This document shows, piece after piece, positions 12,601 to 23,830 of a DNA stretch of 64,000 nucleotides. Location of the stretch: assembly GCF_027172205.1 (NCBI RefSeq), contig NC_070611.1, positions 41,412,979 through 41,476,978 of the forward strand, read 5' to 3'. This DNA is from Podarcis raffonei. Lineage: Eukaryota > Chordata > Lepidosauria > Squamata > Lacertidae. Position numbers and translations under genes: made by a program. The notes under the pieces are model-generated. The model worked only from the letters and a program-made list of their open reading frames with translations. It was not told where the DNA came from and made no database searches. Each line of letters opens with the position of its first letter. The first letter of the stretch is position 1.

Positions 12601-15600
12601 GAAGTTGCTTCAGTTTTTATGGAGGTACTTGGGTTATCCTCCACTGAAATTAATCATCAACTCCCAAAATGCAAAATACTGTTGAATTTGTTACACATTT
12701 TAGTGGCATCTAACCTAACATTTGTAAATTTGTTTGGTTTCAGCTTTATTATGGTTTCAATAGAGAAGCCTGTTTATTTAAAAAAAGGGGGGGTAAGCAC
12801 TAGCAACTCCATGATCCTAAATACATTCTTTGGCCTTTCTCCCACACAGAAGAGGGTCCCAAAACAACTTACAACATAAAAATAAAACCACACTTGTTCC
12901 AAGGCAGGTTTAATGTACAATATCCCAGTGAGGCTCCATAGATCTGGTTTCCAGATCACCAGCAAACTCCACTCCAGCAGCTACTACCACTGCTGTTATT
13001 ATCTTTTTAATTAACCGTAATCTGTTGTCTTTTTTAGTTCACGTACTGTTTTGAGAACAGTTGGTCTAAGTGTTAACTGAGCAGACTGTTTGTATTGTGC
13101 AGAACTCTATAAAGTTGCAACATTTTTAGTTTCTTAATATTGAAGTTTAAGTTTAAAAACTTACAAGACAAGTAAACAGTGAGAAATAGTGGGTGATCTC
13201 CAATGTTAGTGAAATTCTAAAATAAATTTCATTGATTTCAGTGGGTCTACGTCTATTCCAAGTACGATTACTGCTTAGAAAACATACATAGCACCTAATG
13301 TTTCAGGCACCTTGTTTAGATTTCAGGGGAAAAGAGTACCTTCAGTATAAATACTTGAGTACAGCTGGACTTATACTTACATTGGATAATGATCTGTCAC
13401 CAGCCTGCAGCAAACAAAGATCAAAAAGTTACGTCTCTAATCCACGTCAGATGAAAGCTTAATATAGTATCATTTCCCAATTCAGGCTAAGTTAAGGTCA
13501 CTTAGCAAAATGAAAGCCACCATGCAAGTCCCAAACTCTAAATGGCTTTAATATGATGTTCTAAGGAAAGCTATGTAATGTAACCCATAAGAGAGGGAGA
13601 CACACTTACCAGTAATGTGGGAGTCACAAAAGTGAGGCAGGGGTTCTCCATACCACCATATGGAAATGATGGTGGCAACACTAGCAAGTCATACTGACCC
13701 CATACATAAGGACCTGCTAGGTCTTCTGCAATTTTCAGCATGGCTTCTGTCTGAAAAAAAGGTCAGGAAACTAAAATAGATTCTAATATATATATATACA
13801 GGTAATGCCCAATTAGTGAGATAAGATACATCACAGACAGGATAGTAACTGACCTGTTTGTACAGAATGAATTTTACTCAGACAATAGAAACCAAGTCCC
13901 TCCTGACTTGCAATTCAGGAGGTCTGTAAAGTCATTATTAGTGGGGAAATAATACAAGTGGCTTCATATTTTAAGAAGTGGGAAAGAACTTACAAACCTG
14001 TCACAAATATGGCATTTTGAATTACAGTAATACAAACACAACTGTGATAGAGGTAGGATACAATCACTTTCAAGTCATCTTATATGCAGGTGAGAGTTGT
14101 GGAGTGATCCTCTGAGACTATCTTGAAGCTGAGGAATGCAGTCAGCTTAGTCAATTAGCTTTTAATGTTCAAACTTGCTATATGTTTGCTTTACATAGGG
14201 TCTTGGGAGAACACTCGTTCGCTTTTCTTATGCAAAATGTACAGCCACCTAAGGAATAATTAAGTACAGGCAATGACCATTTCGCACAGGGGCTCCATTC
14301 CCAGTCCCCACAAATGTCAGCTAAGCCCTGCCCGTTCTGCCTTCCTCCAGGTTCAAAAGGACCTGTGCTTCGGCAACTACGTGTAAATTAGACGTACCTA
14401 AAATGGTCACTGCCTCTACCAGCTATTCATGTTTTCACAATATACCAAAGTCATATAATCATAATTTTCACTAACCTCTGAAAATTCATGTGCAGATTTG
14501 TCCACAAGCTCCTTTTCAGCCCACACCAAAGTTCTGGGGCCAATCTCTCTGAAGAACAAAATTCAGTCAGAAAAACCAGGAATACCATCTTGGATTTCCT
14601 GGCTGCTTATTTCTTAGCGAAAATTTCAGTGCAGCTGTTTGTGGACATTTTAGTAGCTGGGGCGAGTGGCTGTAAAAAGCATTATTGAAAGGGAATAGCT
14701 GATGTGAACAGTTCCTTTAATTGCCTCTGGTTCCAAAGATTGGCGCAGACATAAGTCCATATCCTAGCCAGAGTTTGTGCATTAGGAGAAGGTGACAGGG
14801 CTTCACCAAACCCTTCTTCAACACTTTACCCTTTTGCAAGCAAGTTCTCCCTGCCAGCCTTTGTCATACTTCGTCATGATATTCACACTCCTCTTTATTT
14901 AAGTATTCTGTAGCCCAACAATTGGAGTGACCTGGAAGGACTGATGCAAAGATGCATTGCCCAAACAATGTGCATGTACCAGTCAATTTATGCACATCTG
15001 TCTTGCAACTTCTACTTCTCCCAGGAGCTCAACTATATTCTTCAGTGAGGAAGCAACAAAATACCATCTAATTCTAGAAATCGCTTCCAAAACAGCCCGT
15101 TCTTACTGCATACAAAATGATTAGAAAAGGAAGGTAGAAAGTTGTCTTGCCTGTCACAAGCTAGATTGAACTATAATATTCTGTTAGCAGCCAATATAGA
15201 ACAACAGATGAAGTGTGCTTTCAGATTCGTGTTCAGATATGAATCCTACTGAATCATTTTTACCGTCCTCCAAAGTGACATTGTAGCAATATTGATAAAT
15301 AGGCTGCAGCCCACTCTCAAGCCCTTGAGAGAGGACAGGCTCAAGCAATTTCTACACTTTATAAATCGAGGAATTTCCACAGTTATTGAGTAATACTCAC
15401 CTGCTTTCCAAAGCACCAACAACTAAAGCAATCAGATAGCAGGGTATTGGAACCTAACCCCAAAGGAGAGAAAAATAATAGAAACAATAACAGTGCTGCA
15501 TGTCACATATTTTACACCTACAAGGCTGAAGCCAGAGTTATCCAATATCCAATGATGCATATCTACATTATGTAACTGACCATTGTGGGCTGAAAGTGCA

Positions 15601-18600
15601 TAATGGCTTACATTTTGTATGAAGCGGTATATCTTCCTTGTGCTTTCTTCTGGGTCAGGCAAGTCTCCATCTCTCTTGGCACTCATAAGTGCCACCAGCT
15701 CATTCGGAACAGATATCTAGTGAAGTACAAAAATATATTTGTTTTTATTTAATAATGTTAAACTATTTCACACCTTGCAGGCAATGATACCCTAGAACGG
15801 CTATTCTGTAGCAGTGCAGCTCAGAAATAATTCACTTCTTGCCTTACCTGAAAGCTCCCCTTATTTTCTGCCATGTTCACACCTGGGTTTTTCAGGAGTG
15901 TTAAGTGACACATTCCCTGGTGTCATGACAAACATCAAGTTACTTGATCACAAGTAACACATGCCAATGTGCAATTTTGATCTTTTGGTTCCCTGTTACA
16001 TACTGCTCTCTTGGAGAGAATGAACAGTGACTGTTCCTGCAAAAAGACACCCATAAGACGTACTCTTTGAGCATAGCTGTGTGGGCAGTAAAACACTTTC
16101 TGGCAGGAAAGAATTGTTGCAGGTCCTCTGCCCCAAATTAGACTGGAACTGTGACAGAGGATAAAAGGTTAAAACTGCCTCCCATGGTCCTGGCCTGCTT
16201 TGTTTTCCCCATCAACTTTTTTTTTAAAAAAAATAGCTGTGCAAGGGCTTAACAGCCCATAAGACAGAGGCCTGGGAACCTGCACCCAACATTGAGCAAC
16301 CAACCACCAACATATCCCTCTCCAGATTTCTGACAAAAGTAACCTCTGATATGTTTTGCAATGCATAAAGAAAGATACTCTAAAGGAGAACATGTGGATT
16401 TGATGTTAAAATGTTGAGTCAGCTTGTTAATAATGCCACAGCAGTTTCCACATTCTGGAGTTCTAAGTGCTGAAACTGCATTCTCACAACCTCCCTCTTC
16501 AGCTATTTAAGTGCTTATCATGACAAATCTGGCACAAATGATGCAAAACTTGTCACTCTGCCATCTGGTTATGGGTAATAAAGTGTCTGGGGCTGGTAAG
16601 CAAGAGATTCCGACTTCCAATAAACTTAACTTTATATCCATCTGTTTCTTACGGCATTCTTTATAGGCAAGGGTAAATTATACCCTTGAATGTTTTAAGT
16701 GTGTTCTAAGGTGCAATTTACGCAAACAGCAACACCGCAGCAACTGAAAAAGTTGCTGGGTTGAGGCTGCAGCATAGACAGTTTGCACGAGACTAGGTTG
16801 TAAAATCTTCTTTGGTTTATTTATTGGTAACATTTATTGCCCATCTTCCACTACATCTTCCATGTGGTGCACATGGAATTTTCCAGTGATTTCCCAGCAG
16901 GCACTGGTCATGCCCAGGCCTCCTTGGGTTCAGCAGTGTGGCTGCAACATGCACCCTCAAGATCCTGCCTACACTTTTCTTTCCTAACCTCCCCTCTTTT
17001 TCTTGGTAACAGTTTTTATTCATTATCAGCATTAAACTTTTTAACATGGCTGCAGCATTGATATATCCATCTAACTTTGTTTACACTAGAGCATATGACA
17101 TGCAACAATTACATAAAATTAAAATAAATATTTTTGAATATATTAACAAAGTTGTATCAAAGTGTATCTACCAAAATTATTGCAATAATTGCAGATATGA
17201 AATGATGTATAGTAACATGCATTGGTATTTTGTATCAATAACAATTAACATTTATAGGAATTTAAAGGAAGTGGGAAGGAAGGAGGAAGGGCACTTTTAA
17301 AAAAAAATCCTTAATCCTTAAATCCAAACTATGATATTTGCATGGATCTTGGAAAAACATGCCTGCTTTTCTCAGATTTTTCTTAAGGCCAGATTGGGGA
17401 GATGTCATGTAGTCCAGTCTATACATGACCTGTCACCTGCCAGATCCTTTTCAGGTTTAGGAAAGCAATGAGTTCAAGGCACTCCACAGCTCCTGCTGCT
17501 GAGGTGCAGGCTTTGGCAACTAATTTACATTAAACCTGTCTGGCCATTCTCTACTGATACCCACTGGTCCCTCCAGAAACCCTTGTCCAGGGCCCAGATC
17601 AGTCTGAGATGTTGAAGATGCAGCCAAGTGACTGCTGTCAGTGTGCCCATTCTTTTAGGGAAGAAGTTGTGGCTCAGAGAAAGAGAGAGAACAAGCTTTA
17701 CAATTTCAAGTCCAGTCCTTGAAATCTGCAAGCAGGACTGGGAGAGTCACTTGTCTGAATGCTAGGAGAACCACCCCCAAGCCACACCCTCCTGAGCAAC
17801 ACCCCTGACCAGACTTTCTCTGCAACCTCCTTGACTGTTTTTGCCTTGCTGGAATGTGTCTTCAAACTCTGATAAAGCTTTCATGGATGGAGGATAGAGA
17901 GGGATGTAAAAGTATAAAGGAACTAGCTTACTGTGCAAAGGTAACATTCACAATGTTGTTCTGCCCACTTTTGCCTCCAGCCCTGCCAATCACTAGCATG
18001 TGGCCACTGGAAGGTTGTCCAGATAGGAATGTGGCTATGGGCTGAAACTGGTTCCCCACACCTGATGCAAGCGATACTGAGCTAGATGGACCCAAATTCT
18101 GAGACCGTATGAAGCAGCTTCATATGTTCCTAATTATCTAATGCAAATGTGCCATGCAAGTCTGATGATAAGCAAATAGATCAAGCTCTACCCAGCTTAC
18201 TGAATGGCTCAATTGTTCAAAGGACTTATGTCATGGAGCATAAGCACAATTTCAGAAGAAAGTTTTCAAAGCCAGAGAGCTTGGCTTCCTTGGGCTGGGA
18301 AAACAAACATCTTCAAGCCTCCTTTATTTAGCAACATTTTCTTTAAGGATTTCCCTGAAGATAGAAATTGGTTTTACTGTAAGCTTATAGTGGGGAAAAC
18401 TTCTACTCAGCTGATTTACTTTAGCCGATTTGTTAAGATTCCTGTGTTATGAATCCTAAGCAGTTTCTGCCAAGTACTAGAACAAATAGACAGCTTGGCA
18501 AGTGCTTGTTGGATTCGAACAGAGTCACTTTTATATACAAACATTTCTTCCACACTCACACAAACCCAGGAGAGAGAAGCAGTCAAAGGAAAAAAATCCA

Positions 18601-21600
18601 CTTGAAAGAAAAAAACAAGCTAAAAAGAGAAACCACAAAAGGCAGGAAAAGGGACGCACAAGACCAGCTGCTTCCAGAAGTCAATTTTCCTGCCTTTGGA
18701 CACTAGATGGCAGGGTTTCTCACCTGCTGGGCCATCCTCCATGGAACAAAGTATTATTTTATTTCCAACATTGCAAATTCAATCTGTCAAAACCTATTCC
18801 ATGGCACCCTCTTACAATGGAGGCTAACCAACTGGTTTTCTGCATATTCAAGAGTGGCTCCAGATCAAATAACTATCCTCGCTTCATAAGCCATAATTTA
18901 TAGAAGTGGACAAGTTTGATTAAGCAAGAATCTTACTGTTTGGTCTGTACAGGCGCACCATCTATGCGGAGCCGTGGGGGCCAAGCCTCCCCAAGTTCTA
19001 CAGTGGCCCTGCACACACACCATGGGGCGTCCACATGCCCTGCAACATGCACGAGTGACATCAGCACGCAGAGCACACGGGTCTGTACTAACACCTAGTT
19101 CTCCAAACCCCATCTATTTGTTGAAAGACAGTGGCACCTTCCAGATAGAGCATGATAAGGCAACCAACTGGAATCTTATAAAGTAGTAGACACTTAAATT
19201 TGTGCACCAAAGCTTTACGAACAAAATAACAATTGGGTACCTGCAAAGAATGCAAGAGTTTTTCGCTATACATTTTCAGGTTTTTTGTCTGCATGTTCAC
19301 TCAAGTTGCACAGTTTGGTGGCATGGTTTTAATGAATAACAATGCACTAATTGAGATTATGCATGACTTCTAAATAAGAGAGCCAAGTTTGCACCTCAGG
19401 GGTACAGAGCTTTCAGGTTCACCTACTTCTGCATAGTATGTTAGCTTCACTGAAGGAGTGTCCTGGCAGGGAAGAATAGCTCTGCAGTGTGTGGCCTAAA
19501 AAACAAAGTGACACAGATTACAGGCTGCTGTTCTTACAGATATAGTAATGCACAAGGAACATTTTTTTAATATTACATTTTGCACTACACTGCTACCAAT
19601 AAAAGCATAATACCCCCAAGTAACCACATCCAGGCACAATTTAATTAGGCTCATGTGCCTGCTTCAAATTCATATATACATTTCACATTCCCTAATGCAG
19701 TCCACCAATCAAATGCCCCTTAGTTTAGAAGGCATTTGAAGTTTGAAAGGCAAGTGGACCAGTAAGATCACAAGCACATGTACTATTTGAGATTGTCTCA
19801 CCACATTATAAACATTGCTTCAAAAATGTCATAACAGAGCACCCTCCAGAACTTTACACAACATACATGCTTCCAAGTAATCATAAAAAGGCAGTAACCA
19901 GTGATATGGGTTTTCTGGAAAAAAAACTGAACAGGAAATTTCCTAGACTTGTCCCCAAAAAAGTGTTCTATCCAAAACTTCAGCAACTATCAAGCATTCC
20001 CCTCCCTACCATATCTGTTCCTGTGTAATTCTATGAGCTTCTCTGAATTTATCTGGTAGCACAGCCTACATCTGCTTCATCCTGCACCTAATAGATCGAT
20101 CTAAAGCAAGCTCCTTACAGGAATGGTTCTACTAAGTTATTTTCATACCCCAGTATAAGGACTTTAGGAAATGGGTAAAGTTTTCTCCCTTTTTTTCTCC
20201 CTTTACTGCTCATCTCCAGAAGACCACAGGGAAAGTCTAGACAGCACCTCCATCATCAATTGTCTTTGGTGGAAATTAAATGGTTTGATGTTCTAAGTAT
20301 CAAAATGATTTTGTTTTGCAAATCTTGTTCAACACTATTATAATCTTATTTCTGACCTTTGGTAAAGAATTACAACCCTATTAACAGTTGCACTTAGTAT
20401 TATAGTTCATACAAATGTGTTGAACCATAAATGTCTGACATTTAGAAGATAGTACACAAGATTTGCAAGACACAATGACCCTGTTCTCTTAGCCACCAGG
20501 TCATAAAACCTCTTTTAAAGAATGTTCAATTTCTTGAGATATGCAAGAACCAGGATCAGTTCTTCAGCTCCAATATAACTGAGGTCTTTTATGCCTTTGC
20601 ACCCAGCCAATGTACCCACTATGCAATGGAAAGTTATCACACAATGGGATCCTGAGAGCCTTTACAGACTGCTACTCACTCCCCCAATACACTGTAAGAT
20701 TGTATGATATATACTTTAAGAGAGTCTGTGGCAGATAGTCTTGGCTCAAGTGATTTCAGTTGACAGGCACCATATGGCCAAGTGGAAGCAGTGCAGGATA
20801 CACAAAACTATAAGTAACATGTGGGAAAAGGTTGCCCATAGCAGAGAAGGAAAACAATGGTTTGCTCACCTGACACTGACTGAAGAGAAATGGGTGCCTT
20901 TTCCCCGATGTCTGCTCGGGAGTGAACCACTGGAGTGCTGAAGACCTTGGAGACGTTTCAAAAGTGATCTCTATAACCACATCTTGCCCCCTGTGAACAT
21001 TGGAATAGTGTGCATTTTTGAGAATAGGTCAGATGTGATACCTCCATCATCTTTGGAAAGCTCTAACTTTTAAATTTGTAACTGCAAATTTAGGGACAAA
21101 CTTAGGCAACTGTTTTCTTAAAATTTTAACAGCCATTTAATTATGTTAATGAAGAATATGTAGTGGGCAAATAATCTTCCATTCAAACAACTACAAAGTT
21201 GTTCATGCATGAGCAACAGTAGCCCCAACTCACAAATACATTGACTGGTGTATATTAGAATTTCAGGACAATCATAACTACCTCAAGAAACAAGTCTTAT
21301 CAGATTTTATAGCAATAAAAATAGCAATAAAAAACCTATACGGGCCCAAAGTATGTATATTTTGCCAGACTCTTAAGCAAATTTCTGCAAGTCTGGCGTC
21401 ATGTCATATGCTACAATATTACACAAGCACAACTGCTAGTTTAGCATGACATGGCCTCTTAATATAGCACATTTTAAGATAAGATCATCAAGAGACCAGA
21501 AAAGGGGGATAAACTGAACACACATACTTTCCCAACTCAAAAGGTAGTGTGATTTCCAGCGGTGCTCCTTTGAAGCTATGACGTTCCCCAAGAACAAATT

Positions 21601-23451
21601 GTGCATCTTGCTTATTGACAACCACTTTGTGTATTGTTAGATCCTTTGTGTCCAAAACCTGTAAGTGAGTTCATGAGCTATTATTGACAAACGCACTAAT
21701 ATATATTGAAAATTGAATCAATGTATTCAATATTTTAAATGGCCAAATGGCCAATATAAATTCTATCTGTTCATAAATTCCAAAAGAAATAGAGAAGCAG
21801 ACATTTACAAAGGCTCAAAAATGTAGCCCAGCCTTTCCTTGCATGTTGTTAACCGGCTTTTCCTCATAGTCATGCAAAAGGATTATGTTGCCAAGACAAA
21901 AGGGACTGAGCAGCACTTGATTGCATTGCCCAGCTCAATTCTCAGAACAGTCAGTGCTATCAATCTCTAGGTGCTATATGAATACAAGACAAGCATCTTG
22001 CAAAGCTTTATCTGCACAGCACAAACAATTATATGCTTCAGAGCTACACAACTGCAGCTATGTTGTGGCCAGTTTTCTACATATGTTTTTAAGATGTAGG
22101 AAAACACAGTATCTAGAGTTAAATGTTCTGTTCATTCCACAACCTTAAGTCTCTGTGCCTTCAAGTACTTACAAAGAACAGAAACTGGCATTGTTCCAAA
22201 GTACTAAACAGCCGACGAAACAAAGACACGTAGGACAGGTGTAACCCATTTCTGTGGCCAGGAGAGTCAACTTGAAGAAACTACTATAAATCATACATTT
22301 ATTTACACAACAGCAGCACCAAGTAAAGTATATCAGTCCCTGAAGTGCATTAAATATTTTTAGGATATTGTGTAATCATTAGGGACAATATCCCAGAAAC
22401 TGACAGACTGGTATGCAAGTCTTGATTCCCTTTACTGAGAAACTTGACTTGGATCTTTGTTTACAATTTAGAACATCCAGCGATCTCTCCAACTTCAAAT
22501 CAACCGAAAGACTTTAGCAATCGCCACCAGTTCTTTATCAAGGACTCTGTCACTTAAGTTTAGAGAGAGAGAGACAAGCCCTTGAGGAACTTGCTTTTGC
22601 AAGCCCCTACCATACCAGCGTGACAAAGTACAACTTCCAAGGAAACAAAATGCAAATGCTGCAGCCACGAGAGAAAGTCGCCAGCCTCAGAGCATCTGCT
22701 TTAAGCTTAAGACAAACCAACTTAAAACAGAAGCCCAAGCCAGCTTTGCGCATAATCCCTCCGCCCGTTTCCTCCAAAGCTGTGATTCCCAATGCGGGGC
22801 ACATGCCCCACAGGGGGGCAATTTCATTTTTAAGGGGGGGCAATTTGGAAGCTTGTTTAGACCCAGTTAGTGGCCTTTTAGGCTTCCTCCACGGGAATAG
22901 GAGTTCAATTTTTGAATAATAAATTATATGTGGGGGGGGGGGCACCAGGATTTTAGAGATACTTAGGTGGGGCATGGCCAAATAAAGGATGGGAACCACT
23001 GCTCCAAAGGCAGGTCTGCTGGGTTCCTCAGAGATAAACGCGCCCACAGGTAAGAGGAGGAGAGAGAGAGAGATATTATCTTGGGACGAAGGAGGCGTCA
23101 AAGGAGAAGGTGTCACCCAGTAACTTTCCAGGCGGTGCGGCAGGTGCGGCTTCCCAGGTTTCCCTCTGGGGCGGCCGTCGCCCTCCGCCCCACAGAGGGG
23201 CCTGCGCTCCTGCCGGCTACACGACGGAGGGCGGCCGGCCCTCCCCTCTCCCTCCAGACCTAGAGCCCCGCGCCCCGCCCGTCTAGGGAAGAAGTTACCA
23301 GTCGGCGCAGGCTGTCCCTCTCCGCCCTCACGGTGAGGGCCGCGGTCCCCCTCAGCGAGCGGCTGGCGAAGTCCACGCGGCAGCGCAGGTGGAGATGGTG
23401 GGTGCGGCAGCAGCCGGGCGACGCGAAGGAGCTGGGATCCGCCTCGGCCAT
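6658..23451 (-). CDS. LTA4H: Leukotriene A4 hydrolase / aminopeptidase, complete coding region (19 exons)
   Basis: This M1-family zinc enzyme of the cytosol hydrolyses leukotriene A4 to LTB4 and acts as an aminopeptidase. Coding exons in gene order: 23299-23451, 21528-21658, 20870-20990, 19427-19495, 15612-15716, 15401-15453, 14476-14548, 13610-13750, 13381-13404, 12390-12460, 12161-12272, 11536-11680, 11345-11448, 10620-10690, 9510-9564, 8641-8736, 7701-7783, 6962-7066, 6658-6802. All junctions are GT-AG and phases agree, giving 618 residues (human 611). Visible sites are GGMEN (267-271), the zinc motif HEISH (H294, E295, H298) with E317 in WLNEGHT, D374, Y377 and Y382 in YSSVPYEKG, and R562/K564 in GRMKF. 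The N-terminal beta domain (exons 1-7), catalytic domain and C-terminal helical domain are all present. The start is the only ATG giving the expected CRTxHLHLRC context. The C-terminus is about ten residues longer than human, ending [11 protein letters not shown]. The gene appears intact and functional. Confidence 0.97.
7175..7285 (+). mobile_element. CORE-SINE 3' part
   Basis: CTAATCTACCTCACAGGGAT followed by TCTGTGAAGACC, TTTATACCACCC and TTTGGAGGAAATGTGAGATG matches the 3' part of the CORE-SINE type seen at 61345-61830. It is 5'-truncated and sits in LTA4H intron 17. Confidence 0.55.
8087..8335 (+). mobile_element. Tigger/pogo-like MITE, subfamily C
   Basis: It begins CAGTGGTACCTGGGAAGTCA and ends GAACCAAGGTACGACT. 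The body shares GATTGGCTGCAGGAAGCTCC and CACTTCCGGGTTTG with the copy at 44943-45187. The right edge is approximate. It lies in LTA4H intron 16. Confidence 0.75.
8782..8859. repeat. Local triplication in LTA4H intron 15
   Basis: The block TTACAGGGGGATAAT occurs three times (about 8789, 8804 and 8837), the last two followed by CCAAACAC. Near identity of the units points to a recent local duplication. Confidence 0.8.
10173..10535. mobile_element. Palindromic DNA element with 27-bp perfect terminal inverted repeats
   Basis: The ends at 10173-10199 and 10509-10535 are perfect reverse complements over 27 bases (left end CCGTATTTTTCGCCCTATAG...). They are flanked by TA. Inside, TIR-like blocks recur (TCCTATGGGGCG at 10238-10249, GTGCGCCTTATGGGA near 10492-10506), and an exact 20-base hairpin arm flanks about 10269-10320. 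The centre is very GC-rich against AT-rich flanks. No transposase is present. It lies in LTA4H intron 14, only 84 bases from exon 14. The superfamily is uncertain. Confidence 0.8.
17658..18133 (+). mobile_element. tRNA-Ala-derived SINE split by a second repeat, in LTA4H intron 4
   Basis: The left half (about 17658-17770) has GTTGTGGCTCAG and AGCAGGACTGGGAGAG. The right half (about 18068-18133) has ATACTGAGCTAGATGGACC and GCAGCTTCATATGTTCC. Both are parts of one SINE body that sit next to each other in an uninterrupted copy. Between them lies a hAT-like segment ending in CCCCACACCTG. Confidence 0.55.
17775..18066. mobile_element. hAT-like non-autonomous repeat inserted in a SINE
   Basis: It shares a body with the elements at 40316-40666 and 53745-53890: GGAATGTG...TTGAACTCTGATAA...GATGGAGGATAGAGAG. 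It ends in GGTTCCCCACACCTG, the reverse complement of the CAGGGGTRGGGAACC end seen at 40316. The left end is not clearly resolved. Confidence 0.45.
22780..23001. mobile_element. hAT-like non-autonomous element in LTA4H intron 1
   Basis: It begins CTGTGATTCCCAATG and ends GGATGGGAACCACTG. It is flanked by an exact 8-base duplication CTCCAAAG at 22772-22779 and 23002-23009. Eight-base duplications are the hAT hallmark. It contains a G11-type run. Confidence 0.85.
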
Positions 23452-23540
23452 GGCTGCGCTCTAGCCTTCACGCCAGCCGGCCCACGGCGCTTAAGAGCCG
23501 GCCTGCCGGCCACAGGCCCCGCCTCGTGAGGCGGGGTCAA
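23090..23540. promoter_or_regulatory. LTA4H: CpG island over LTA4H exon 1
   Basis: GC- and CpG-rich sequence covers the start codon (23449-23451), exon 1 and the beginning of intron 1. It contrasts sharply with the AT-rich surroundings. This is the usual promoter type of a broadly expressed vertebrate gene. It fades toward the tRNA gene. Confidence 0.75.
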
Positions 23541-23744
23541 GGGAAAGGGATTCTGGGAAAGACAGTTCTTTAGATGGGGAGAGCCTAAGGAAAATACGGA
23601 GGGCGGACTACTACTCCCACAATCCACTACGGGAAAGCCTCGTTCAATGGCTTCTGTTTGGATGAGTCGGTTATCCTATGGCACACCGCGAATTCTCCGG
23701 AGGAAGAATTTAAATTGACAGAGGAAGAAGGTTGGCCAAGTGGT
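23452..23744. promoter_or_regulatory. Shared divergent promoter interval between LTA4H (-) and tRNA-Asp (+)
   Basis: These 293 bases separate the LTA4H start codon from the tRNA-Asp gene. The interval contains two segments resembling the ZNF143/THAP11 site: CTACTCCCACAATCC on the plus strand (about 23611-23625) and TTTCCCAGAATCC on the minus strand (about 23548-23560). No TATA box is obvious. The resemblance is by eye and the exact factors are inference. The RNA polymerase II start of LTA4H should lie in the lower part of this interval. Confidence 0.5.
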
Positions 23745-23816
23745 TCCTCGTTAGTATAGTGGTGAGTATCCCCGCCTGTCACGCGGGAGACCGGGGTTCG
23801 ATTCCCCGACGGGGAG
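23745..23816 (+). tRNA. tRNA-Asp, anticodon GTC
   Basis: This is a 72-base intact tRNA gene. It folds as a standard cloverleaf: acceptor TCCTCGT pairs with ACGGGGA apart from the usual wobble positions, a D arm with TATAGTGGTGAGTA, the anticodon stem CCGCC/GCGGG with loop CTGTCAC (anticodon GTC at 23778-23780), and T arm GGGGTTCGATTCCCC. The internal B box GGTTCGATTCC lies at 23795-23805. From memory the sequence matches the vertebrate tRNA-Asp(GTC) consensus throughout. No 3' CCA is encoded, as expected in eukaryotes. It is transcribed divergently from LTA4H. Confidence 0.97.
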
Positions 23817-23824
23817 GTGCTATG

Positions 23825-23830
23825 TTTTTT
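23825..23830 (+). terminator. RNA polymerase III terminator of tRNA-Asp
   Basis: A run of six T residues begins nine bases after the tRNA 3' end, the standard stop signal for RNA polymerase III. Confidence 0.85.

Larger units (their letters stand above)
13751..23298 (-). other. LTA4H: LTA4H introns 1-7: content of the longer non-coding stretches
   Basis: The longest intron is 15717-19426 (between exons 4 and 5). It holds a degenerate tRNA-Ala-type SINE interrupted by another repeat (17658-18133). Intron 1 (21659-23298) holds a complete hAT-like element (22780-23001). Introns 2 (20991-21527) and 3 (19496-20869), and 13751-14475, show no repeat that I can name and no extra exon. Open frames in these introns lack homology I recognise. 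Confidence 0.6.

Noticed and set aside
22607-23116. Open frame of 169 codons in LTA4H intron 1
   Set aside because: It covers a hAT-like element with G runs and has no known domain; exon 1 splices past it with a good donor.
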